Below, piece by piece: positions 56,928 to 64,000 of a stretch of DNA of 64,000 bases. The stretch's first letter is position 1; the number at the start of each line of letters is the position of its first letter. The stretch comes from an uncultured Myxococcales bacterium (lineage in GTDB: Bacteria; Myxococcota_A; UBA9042). The notes beneath the pieces are model-generated. The model saw only the letters and a program-made list of their open reading frames with translations. It was not told the origin of the DNA and did no database searches. The translations under genes and the position numbers were made by a program. The DNA is taken from the NCBI GenBank assembly GCA_903919145.1, contig CAIXGW010000246.1, forward strand, positions 36,479 to 100,478, in the 5' to 3' direction.

Positions 56928-57842
56928 TCAGTAGTCCGCCACCACCGGAAAGTGGTCCGAGTACGGCAAGAACACCACGCGCGACTGCAAGGGCGTCAGC
57001 CGGTCGGCAAAGATCCAGTCGACCTGCTGCAGCAAGGCGTGGGTGGGCCGGTAGACGCGCAGCGACGGGATGAACAGCTCAGAGAGCTTGCGGATGGCCA
57101 GTTCTTGCCGCCAGGGGTGCAGTAGATTCCCCAGTGAATTGAAGTCTCCCAGCCACACCACCGGCGTTTGAGGGTGGGCCGCCTGAAACTGCCGGTAGTG
57201 AGTCAGCAAAGCCTGCACCTGGGTCCAGCGGGCCCCTTCTACCTGCATGGTCGATCCAACGCGGTTGATGAGGTGCAGGTTGTAGATGCGGATCCGGTTG
57301 TCTTGGTTCCAGTGGGCCGCGACGCCGGTGATGTCCAGATCGGTCCACAGCGCCGCATTGCGCCAAGACAGCAGCGGAAACTCAAAGCGACCAGAGGCCA
57401 GGATCGGATAGGGCGACAGGGTAACCTGAGCATTGGAGCAATTCAGGTCGAGCTCGCGGCCATCTGTGGCATAGGCGCTATAGATCTTGGCGCCGCCGTG
57501 GGCCTTGCGCATCGCTTCGATGAGGTAGGTCAGCTGTGGTCCCGCGCTGACGCACACCTCTTGCAGGCCTAGCACTTGCGGCTGGCGCAGCGCTTTGTGG
57601 GCGGCCAGGCTGCGTGCCAGGCCCGGGCCGTGGACGGTGCCGAGCTCCATCTGCAGCCGATAGCCCAAGCCCAGCATGACGTTGTAGCTGACGATGCGAA
57701 AAGGCCGGTACACCGGCGCGACGGGCTCCTGGGCCAGCTCTGCCCCGCGCCCGGGCTCAGGCGCCAGCACAGCAACGACCGCAGCTGCAAGTGCCGACAG
57801 CACTGGCAAGCAACGCAGCAAACGACAAGACAGCGCGATCAT
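56928..57842 (-). CDS. Exported endonuclease/exonuclease/phosphatase-family protein
   Basis: 304 residues from ATG 57842, which gives a signal peptide (1-35); the frame is open to 57899. The EEP fold shows FRIVSYNVMLG, LGLQEV (metal-binding Glu), IRIYNLHLINR, VVWLGDFNSLGN and a closing VDWIFADR and SDHFPVVADY. Members cut DNA or RNA, phosphoinositides or sphingomyelin; the exported location favours an extracellular nuclease or lipid phosphodiesterase. Substrate cannot be decided from sequence. Confidence 0.85.
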   Translation of the reverse strand: MIALSCRLLRCLPVLSALAAAVVAVLAPEPGRGAELAQEPVAPVYRPFRIVSYNVMLGLGYRLQMELGTVHGPGLARSLAAHKALRQPQVLGLQEVCVSAGPQLTYLIEAMRKAHGGAKIYSAYATDGRELDLNCSNAQVTLSPYPILASGRFEFPLLSWRNAALWTDLDITGVAAHWNQDNRIRIYNLHLINRVGSTMQVEGARWTQVQALLTHYRQFQAAHPQTPVVWLGDFNSLGNLLHPWRQELAIRKLSELFIPSLRVYRPTHALLQQVDWIFADRLTPLQSRVVFLPYSDHFPVVADY

Positions 57843-58006
57843 TGCGCAATTCTCTGTGGCAGGCGAAAAAACCATCGCGGAACGCCACAATTTCAGCAAA
57901 GCACGGCGGTGGCAGTTTCACAAGGCGGCAGCTTGAGCCACAGGGCCGGCTCTGGATGTCCGCCGTCCGCAACGGCCTGCGCAGACCGAATGGGCGTCCG
58001 CCATAG

Positions 58007-60220
58007 CTACTTGCCGCCGGCCTTCACCTTGGCGTCGGCCTCCAGCACCATCACAGTCTGGTCCACGGCTTGGGGGCCGAGCAGAGAAACCCGGCCAGAA
58101 GGCCACCACACGACCACCTGATCGACCTTGGCCACGCCGCCAAGGCCCACGTGGCCGGAAAAAGTGCCGTGGCCGCCGCCGCCGGGGCTCCAAGACACCT
58201 CGCGCTCTTGGACGTAGCCCTGCGCCCACACCTGGATCTTGGCGCCGATGCCGCCCAAGGCACTGACGTCTCGCACCAATTCGAAGTCGAGCCAGTGGCG
58301 CCCCGGCTGCGCGTCATTGCGTAGCAGTCTCAAATCCCCAGAAGGGCTGGTGTAGACGACGTCGAGGTCGCCATCGCCTTCCATGTCGGCCGCGGCCATG
58401 GCCACTGGCGCGATGTTCTGCTCTTTGGAGTTGGGCCAAGGGTGCTGTATAGGGGCGAAATTGCTGCCGTGGTTGTGAAAAAATACGTGAAAACCAGGAG
58501 CCAGCAACGGCAGCGGCACTTTGGCATCCAGCGCCTGCTTGAGCTTGCCAGGTTGCGCCGACATGGAGGTCAGGCTCCACACGTCGGTCCAGCCGTCGTT
58601 GTCGAAGTCGCCGGCAAGCTGGGTCCATGCCACGGAGTCCTTGAGCGTTTGGGCACCCCCCCAGCTGGGGATGTGGGTAAAGCCACCGCCAGCGACGCCG
58701 CGGTACAGATTGACCGAGCCCACGTCGCCCTGGAACAAGTCGACTAGGCCATCGAGGTCAAAGTCGGCCACCGCAACGCCCATGTTGTGGCCGTAGGGGA
58801 GCAAGCCTGCCGTCTTTCCGTGGTAGCTGCAGGTGCCGTCTCCAAAGATGCGGTACCAACCCAGGGGGCCAAAATCGTCGCCGGCCAAAATGTCTGGCCA
58901 GCCATCGCGGTTGGCGTCGTGGGTGGCGACCACCAGGGTCGCGCCGGGATCGGTGCAGCCTTCTACCAGCGGCACCAGCTCCATGCTGGGAACCCCTTTG
59001 CGCAGCAACAGGTTGGTCGCTCCTGGGGGAAACTGAGTGCAGCACTGGTAGGCGTCCATGGGGGTGCTGATCTTGGCGCTGGCGCAGGTGGTGTCCATCG
59101 AGCCGCTGCCGTAGCAGCACTGCAGGTTGGGGGTGTCGTAGGGAAAACACTCGAATTGTCCAGGCATCAGGCTCATCACCCCGGTGCGCGCCACATAGAG
59201 GTCTTGGTCGCCGTCGCGGTCAAAATCGACGGTGGCGGAGCTCCAGGTCATCGTCCCTTTGATCTGATCTGGGACGGCCGACGCTGGCGCATCGATGAAT
59301 TTGCCAAAGGCGTTGAGGACCATCCGCAGGCCAGACGAGGTGCCCATGGCGATGTCGACGTCGCCGTCGTTGTCAAAGTCCACGGGGTTGCAGTCGGTGA
59401 TATTGATGGAAGCGGGCAAAGTCAGCTTGGTCACCGGCCATGGGCCGCTGTCCGTCCACTCGTAGGTGCGAAGCGTGCGCTTGGCGGTGGGACTCAGCGG
59501 CTGCTCAGAGACCACCAGATCCGGACGGCCGTCTCCGGTCAAGTCGTGCCAAATCAAGCAGGTATCGACAAGGCCTAGGCTGCCCATGCCAACCGCGGTC
59601 GTCAGGTCGGTCCACAGCGGTGGCATGGCTTCGGGCGGCGTCGGCCAGCCCTTCTTGGCGCAACCGACGCCGGGCACTGGGTAGCCGATGGCGGGCATGG
59701 GGGCGCCCAGGCCGGGCTTTGGGTCCGGCGGGCAGACGCCCAGCCATTCTGGCGCGGCCACGACTTCCGTCGCGTCTCCGGCCGAATCCGCGGCGGCGTC
59801 GCCGCAGCTGTCTTGACCCGCGGCGACCTCCTGGGCGGCGCTGGCTGCGTCTCCGTCCAGCGAGTCACCAGCAGCGCCATCGACCTCTGGACCTGATTGC
59901 TGCGAGTCGATGGGGTCGGCCTCGCCCGTATCGGCCACCTCGGTCACGGCGACGTCCAGGTCGGCGGCCACCAGATCGCCGAGGTCGCCATCGCCGAGGT
60001 CGCTATCCTCGATGCCATCCGAGACTGCGCTGGCGGTTTCCGTGGCCTCCGTGTCGCTGCCGCTGCTCTGGCTTTGGGTGTCAAGAACGCTGGCGTCGGC
60101 AGCCGGCGCCGCATCGCCCTTCGCTGCTGCCAAAGGGCCGGCGGTCTCTGGAGAAGCGCAACCGCCAAGCGCCAGCAGCAAAGCAGCCCAAGCTATCCAG
60201 CAGCTGGCGCAGGCACCCAT
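58007..60220 (-). CDS. Second FG-GAP/ASPIC-UnbV lipoprotein
   Basis: 737 residues from ATG 60220; a TTG seven codons upstream is possible. The signal ends at Leu-Gly-Gly-Cys and is followed by a 130-residue Asp/Ser/Glu tether. Calcium-type blades include [51 protein letters not shown] and [14 protein letters not shown]; the end is an ASPIC/UnbV domain with [16 protein letters not shown] and VVVWWPSGR. Its architecture matches 21857-23980, but the inserts and tether differ, so the two are diverged paralogues. It is exported and probably calcium-binding. Confidence 0.9.
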   Translation of the reverse strand: MGACASCWIAWAALLLALGGCASPETAGPLAAAKGDAAPAADASVLDTQSQSSGSDTEATETASAVSDGIEDSDLGDGDLGDLVAADLDVAVTEVADTGEADPIDSQQSGPEVDGAAGDSLDGDAASAAQEVAAGQDSCGDAAADSAGDATEVVAAPEWLGVCPPDPKPGLGAPMPAIGYPVPGVGCAKKGWPTPPEAMPPLWTDLTTAVGMGSLGLVDTCLIWHDLTGDGRPDLVVSEQPLSPTAKRTLRTYEWTDSGPWPVTKLTLPASINITDCNPVDFDNDGDVDIAMGTSSGLRMVLNAFGKFIDAPASAVPDQIKGTMTWSSATVDFDRDGDQDLYVARTGVMSLMPGQFECFPYDTPNLQCCYGSGSMDTTCASAKISTPMDAYQCCTQFPPGATNLLLRKGVPSMELVPLVEGCTDPGATLVVATHDANRDGWPDILAGDDFGPLGWYRIFGDGTCSYHGKTAGLLPYGHNMGVAVADFDLDGLVDLFQGDVGSVNLYRGVAGGGFTHIPSWGGAQTLKDSVAWTQLAGDFDNDGWTDVWSLTSMSAQPGKLKQALDAKVPLPLLAPGFHVFFHNHGSNFAPIQHPWPNSKEQNIAPVAMAAADMEGDGDLDVVYTSPSGDLRLLRNDAQPGRHWLDFELVRDVSALGGIGAKIQVWAQGYVQEREVSWSPGGGGHGTFSGHVGLGGVAKVDQVVVWWPSGRVSLLGPQAVDQTVMVLEADAKVKAGGK

Positions 60221-60617
60221 GGCCCTCTGCGGAAGACTCAAGCTCGCCCGCAGCGGGCCTTTGGTGGATGGGGTAGTTTCCAGTTGGGTATCGCCTGCTG
60301 AACGTGGTGGATCCTCAATCTATCGCAGGATCCCAGGGTGCCATACGGGTTGGTGCGAATCAAGCACAGCCGCGAGGGGAGACAATCCCCATGAACCTGC
60401 CGAGCACGGGCCGCCACCGCCTGCCCAGCCCTGGCCGCTGGCCAATCGCCGGGAGTGCTGCAGTTTCAACAGCATCGGCGCTCATTTGCCCCAAGATGGC
60501 GCGGCAGCTTGGCGGCTTGACGGCGCCCCGGCTGCAGCGCAGAGTACGGCCGCCGGCCAAGCCGGAGCACCCGGGTCACCGCGCTGCGCGGCCAGGAGAA
60601 ACCCAAAGGAAAATGCC
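60221..60617. other. Divergent intergenic region before the threonine dehydrogenase gene
   Basis: These 397 bases contain no supported gene. A short frame from ATG 60391 has a fair ribosome-binding site but its Pro/Arg-rich product looks non-coding. A perfect 7-bp inverted repeat, GGATCCT (60309-60315) and AGGATCC (60327-60333), could be an operator or hairpin. Confidence 0.55.
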
Positions 60618-61649
60618 ATGAAAGCACTGGTCAAGAGCAAGCGCGAACCCGGCCTGTGGATGGAAGACGTGCCCATGCCCAGCATCGGCCCCAACGACGT
60701 GCTGATCCGGGTTCACAAATCGGCGATCTGCGGCACCGACATGCACATCTGGAACTGGGACGCCTGGAGCCAGCGCACCATCCCAGTGCCCATGCACGTC
60801 GGCCACGAATACGTCGGCGTCATCGAGCGGATCGGTGCCGAGGTCGAAGGCTACAAAGTCGGCGACCGCGTCTCTGGCGAGGGTCACATCGTCTGCGGAC
60901 ACTGTCGCAACTGCCGCGCCGGCAAGCGTCACCTGTGCCCCAACACCCAGGGCGTTGGCGTCAACCGCCCCGGCTCGTTTGCCGAGTACCTCAGCCTGCC
61001 CGCCTTCAACCTGTTCAAGGTTCCCGACGGCATCAGCGACGAATTGGCCAGCATTTTTGACCCCTACGGCAATGCGACCCACACCGCCCTGTCTTTTGAC
61101 ATGGTCGGCGAAGACGTGCTGATTACCGGTGCCGGCCCCATTGGCATCATGGCCGCGGCGATTGCCAAGTACGTCGGCGCGCGCAACGTGGTGATCACCG
61201 ACGTCAACCCTTACCGCCTGGACCTCGCTCGCAAGCTGGGCGCCACCCGCGCCGTCGACGTCTCGCGCGAAAAGCTCAGCGATGTGATGGGCGAGCTGGG
61301 CATGACGGAGGGGTTTGACGTCGGCCTGGAGATGAGCGGCAACGCCTCGGCCTTCCGCGGGATGATCGACGGCATGGCCAACGGCGGGCGCATCGCCCTG
61401 CTCGGCATCCTGCCCGACGACGCCAGCATCGACTGGAGCAAGGTCATCTTTAAGGGGCTGTTCCTCAAGGGTATCTACGGCCGCGAGATGTTTGAGACGT
61501 GGTACAAGATGGCGGCGATGATCCAGGGCGGCCTCAACATCGCCCCGGTGATTACCCACCGCTTTGCCATCGACGATTTTCGCCAGGGTTTTGAGGCGAT
61601 GGGCAGCGGCCAGTCCGGCAAGGTGATCCTGGACTGGGGCGTGAAGTAG
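60618..61649 (+). CDS. tdh: L-threonine 3-dehydrogenase
   Basis: 343 residues (E. coli Tdh has 341), from ATG 60618 with an AAAGGA site. The medium-chain dehydrogenase fold has the catalytic zinc ligands Cys38, His63 and Glu64, structural zinc cysteines 93, 96, 99 and 107, the NAD loop GAGPIGIM, and the Tdh-specific [10 protein letters not shown] segment. It oxidises threonine to 2-amino-3-oxobutyrate. The usual partner, glycine C-acetyltransferase (kbl), is not adjacent. Confidence 0.96.
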   Translation: MKALVKSKREPGLWMEDVPMPSIGPNDVLIRVHKSAICGTDMHIWNWDAWSQRTIPVPMHVGHEYVGVIERIGAEVEGYKVGDRVSGEGHIVCGHCRNCRAGKRHLCPNTQGVGVNRPGSFAEYLSLPAFNLFKVPDGISDELASIFDPYGNATHTALSFDMVGEDVLITGAGPIGIMAAAIAKYVGARNVVITDVNPYRLDLARKLGATRAVDVSREKLSDVMGELGMTEGFDVGLEMSGNASAFRGMIDGMANGGRIALLGILPDDASIDWSKVIFKGLFLKGIYGREMFETWYKMAAMIQGGLNIAPVITHRFAIDDFRQGFEAMGSGQSGKVILDWGVK

Positions 61650-61669
61650 CCGCGCCCCGGCCAAGGTGT

Positions 61670-62536
61670 CTAGCGTTTTAGCAGGAACCGCAGGGCCCCC
61701 GGCAGCCGCCGCCGCCACGACGCCTCGCGGTGATGGCCGCGCGGGTCCACAAGCAGGCGCAGGGTGGCCGGGTGATATCCGCGCCGCGTCAAGGCCATGG
61801 CCAACAAGCGGGCGTGTTGGGCCATCTGCGGCGCCTCGCGCAGCCCCACGTCCAGGTAGATCCTGGACTGTGCGGGGCGATGAGCGCTCTCTAGCCAGTC
61901 GAAAAACCGCCCGCGGGCAAACCACAGCGACGGCGACATGGCCAGACAGCGGCCAAACACGTCGGGTCGCTGCAAGTGCGCATAAAGTGCGGCCAAGCCG
62001 CCGAGCGATGAGCCGCCGATGACCGTGTCTTCTGGCCTTGGCGACACGCCGAGGCTGGCCCGCAGCTGTGGAGTCAGCGTCGCCAGCAAGCCCTGGAGCA
62101 GCAGCGCCAGCTGGCCGCCGTGCTGGCCGTCGGGCCAGGGCGTCAGCTCGTGGATGCGCGCGGCGCCGCCGTGGTCGACGGCCAGGATCACAGGGGCCCG
62201 GTCGGGCCGCCGCGGCATCCGCTGCGCCGTCAGGTGCGCGCGCCAGCCACCCGCATAGGAGCCTTGGTCGTCAAAGACATTTTGGCCGTCAAAAAGCACC
62301 AGCAGCGGCCGCGGCCGCGCGGCCTGGCCCCCTGGCACAAAGGCGCGCAGCCGCCGCGGCGGCAGACCGCCAGCCTCCAGGGGCGGCAAATCAAAGGTCT
62401 GGCCAAGGGGACGCGCAGCAGGGCGGTGGGGCAAGGGAGGGCTCTCATCGAAAATGGGGTGGGGCCGGAGCAGACGCCGCGGGGTCCAGCAGAATCTACC
62501 AGACTCCAGAAGGTCTTTTCTACATTTCTTTGCCAC
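61670..62536 (-). CDS. Esterase of the enterochelin-esterase (esterase D) family
   Basis: 288 residues from GTG 62536, though a later start is possible because the first 45 residues look poorly conserved. The alpha/beta-hydrolase core shows LLVLFDGQNVFDD, the nucleophile elbow Gly-Gly-Ser-Ser-Leu-Gly-Gly, and the catalytic-His region RGHHREASWRRRLP. Such proteins hydrolyse siderophore or other exported esters; here no signal peptide is seen. It lies 39 bases after the truncated exported-protein gene and converges on tdh. Confidence 0.82.
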   Translation of the reverse strand: MAKKCRKDLLESGRFCWTPRRLLRPHPIFDESPPLPHRPAARPLGQTFDLPPLEAGGLPPRRLRAFVPGGQAARPRPLLVLFDGQNVFDDQGSYAGGWRAHLTAQRMPRRPDRAPVILAVDHGGAARIHELTPWPDGQHGGQLALLLQGLLATLTPQLRASLGVSPRPEDTVIGGSSLGGLAALYAHLQRPDVFGRCLAMSPSLWFARGRFFDWLESAHRPAQSRIYLDVGLREAPQMAQHARLLAMALTRRGYHPATLRLLVDPRGHHREASWRRRLPGALRFLLKR

Positions 62537-62575
62537 AGCGCCTGCCCGCTGGCGAGCGACGGCTTGGCTCAGCGC

Positions 62576-63857
62576 TCAAAACGCCACCCCGGCACTGCCC
62601 ACGGCGCTGCACTGCGAAACCAGGTTGCAGTCGGCGCCTGCCTGCCACTGCATGGACCACGACTCGCGGTCGCCCAAGGGCAAGCTGAGCGTCAGCGCGG
62701 CGTGTAGCGCAGCCTCGCCGCGGTCTAGGTGCTGCCAGGTCTGAGCGGCACTGACGGCCAGCCTCAGCCGCCCGGTGGCCCGCAGCCGGCGCTGGGCAAA
62801 CGCCTCTACGATAGCTGACAGCTGCACCCCGCGGTCGCCGCGCATCCGCACGGTCGGCATGATTCCAGCGCGGCCGCCCAGCAGCCACGGGCTCGACAAG
62901 CCATCTAGCAGCAGGGCGTAGCCGTCGAGGCGAATCCTGCTGTTGGACAGGCCCGGCCCCAGATCGGAGCCAACCTCCAGGCCCCAGCCCAGCCGTTGCA
63001 GCCAGCGCAGCCCTGCGGCCTCGGGCACCTGGGTCACAGAGGCGTACTCAAACAGTCGAGCCCGGTTGCCCAGCCACACCAGGCCGTGGCCGCCGCCTTG
63101 TTGGCGCGGGCGGATGGCCAGGCGTGTGTCGATGTCGGCCAGCACAAAGGCCCGCAGCGGACCGACGCCGTGGGGGCGGCGCTGGCCGATCTCCTCGCGC
63201 CAGAACGCGCTGCCCAGGGTGGTGCCCCAGCCCTGGCTATCGACGTCGCCGCGCACCGCCAAAATCCCGGCAGGGCTGCGCACCACGCGGCCGCCCCAGA
63301 TTTCCCTTTCGTCGGCCCGGCGCGCTGTCTGCCAAACGGTTTCCAGGTCGGCTTGGGCCGCCGCTGCGGCCGCTGACTGGCGCTCGCTGTAGGTCAAGTA
63401 GCTGTCGGTGGCTCTGACAAAGGCTGCGCGGGCGGCGCTGGCCACCTCCAATGCGCTGATCTCGCTGGGGGTGACCTCTCGGCGTGGCGCCTGATCGATG
63501 TAGCGGTCGATCCACAGCAGGCGCTCGATGTGCACCGCGCGGCGCCACGCCGGGTCTTCTCGCTGGTACAGCTGCTCTCGCCAGGCCAGCAGCTGCGCCA
63601 CATCGGGCAGGGGCTGGCCGGGAATCGGCAGGATTCGCTCGATGCGGATCTTGTCTTCGATGGCCTGGGCCACGTCCTGCTCGGCCCGCGCGGCCAGCAC
63701 CTTGGCCTGCAGCCGCTCGCCTTCAGTTGTGGCCACCGCGACCGATTGCAGCGCCTTGTCGCGCGCTTCGCCGCTGCTCTGAAAGCTACCGGCCACGTGG
63801 CGCAGCATGGGCTGCCCATCCTGCGGCATCTTGGCGTTGCGCAGGGTGTCGATGATC
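62576..63857 (-). pseudogene. 3' remnant of an exported-protein gene, 5' end removed by an IS element
   Basis: The frame is open to the IS boundary, with codons before the first ATG (63829) reading Ile-Ile-Asp-Thr-Leu-Arg-Asn-Ala-Lys, and a stop only at the junction. The remaining 420 residues begin mid-domain with coiled-coil helices (to about 200), and end with amphipathic beta strands of the type seen in outer-membrane barrels, closing GSAGVAF. A signal peptide and N-terminus are missing. Function was not recognised. Confidence 0.72.
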
Positions 63858-63860
63858 TAA

Positions 63861-64000
63861 GAGGGTGTTTACATACAACCAGCCGTCGCCCTGATCATGC
63901 GACGTCGGCGATTTGCGCAAGCAGCATACGCCCTTGTACGAGCCAGATCCAGGCCTCCGACACGCTCAACAGGCAGTCGTGGTCTCGATTCATCCGGCGC
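63861..64000 (-). mobile_element. End of an IS5-family insertion sequence, running off the right edge
   Basis: The element begins with GAGGGTGTTTACATACAACC at 63861 and is preceded by TAA (63858-63860), compatible with the TNA target duplication of the IS427-type subgroup. The transposase 3' end lies just inside, 34 bases from the tip. The other end is beyond the window. Confidence 0.72.
63895..64000 (-). CDS. IS5-family transposase, C-terminal end
   Basis: Only the last 35 codons are in the window. They read R-R-M-N-R-D-H-D-C-L-L then S-V-S-E-A-W-I-W-L-V, matching the conserved R-R-x2-x-D-x-E-x-L-P-x-T-S-E-A-x-I-Y-L-A end of IS5/IS427 transposases. The stop is at 63895-63897. Confidence 0.75.
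   Translation of the reverse strand, partial: RRMNRDHDCLLSVSEAWIWLVQGRMLLAQIADVA

Noticed and set aside
60391..60621. Short frame upstream of tdh as a leader peptide or small gene
   Set aside because: The product is Pro/Arg-rich without threonine or glycine codon runs, and it overlaps the tdh start region in another frame.

Overview
The window looks like chromosomal DNA of a high-GC Gram-negative bacterium, most likely a deltaproteobacterial or Myxococcota-type lineage. That is an inference, drawn from the GC-rich codon use, the many lipoproteins with MopE-like Cys-rich, FG-GAP/ASPIC-UnbV or Asp-rich tether architecture, the OmpA proteins with calcium-binding repeats, and the TPR-kinase fusions. 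No rRNA, tRNA or CRISPR array was seen. Genes sit tightly, often with 4-nt start/stop overlaps.

Layout. 0-3.1 kb: enolase followed by three overlapping small lipoprotein genes. 3.1-7.1 kb: a homocysteine methyltransferase/MTHFR fusion and a MopE-like lipoprotein. 7.3-13.8 kb: serS, an OmpA/TSP3 protein, a LOG-family hydrolase, a lipoprotein with a Cys-x5-Arg phosphatase loop, and an orphan contractile-tail tube (gp19-like) protein with a long Ala/Lys-rich N-terminus. 13.9-21.2 kb: EcsC-like protein, LexA with its own GAAC-N4-GTTC box, a POT-type transporter, and two coupled TPR genes, the second fused to an APH-type kinase. 21.2-29.4 kb: phasin-like protein, ASPIC lipoprotein, degenerate uracil-DNA glycosylase, 5'-nucleotidase and the B12/PLP lysine 5,6-aminomutase pair kamD-kamE. 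29.6-34.5 kb: a class V aminotransferase pseudogene, an AAA ATPase, pirin and a Y1 (IS200/RAYT-like) transposase.

34.5-39.7 kb holds a complete urate-to-glyoxylate route: PuuD-type urate oxidase with cytochrome c tail, HIU hydrolase, PuuE allantoinase, OHCU decarboxylase, allantoicase and ureidoglycolate lyase. 39.8-45.7 kb: pta and ackA, then a short-chain dehydrogenase and a thiolase, with repeated TGC-N3-GCA dyads in the ackA/SDR divergent region and another upstream of the phasin-like gene. 45.8-63.9 kb: several exported or lipid-anchored proteins (PQQ-type sugar dehydrogenase, Cys-rich lipoproteins, a parvulin-phosphatase fusion, an exonuclease/phosphatase-family protein, a second ASPIC lipoprotein), plus RhlE, a TauE-like permease, threonine dehydrogenase and an esterase. 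The right edge is an IS5-family element that has cut off the 5' end of an exported-protein gene.

The least expected signal is a dispersed repeat with a 20-bp consensus, GGTTCTGCGAGGGTCCCCCC, found nine times and only between 24.4 and 47.7 kb. Copies sit just after stop codons, in divergent promoters, next to and inside the Y1 transposase gene, and at both ends of the uricolytic cluster; several carry a hairpin on the GGTTCTGC side. I read it as an undescribed REP-like element family tied to that transposase; this is inference from arrangement.
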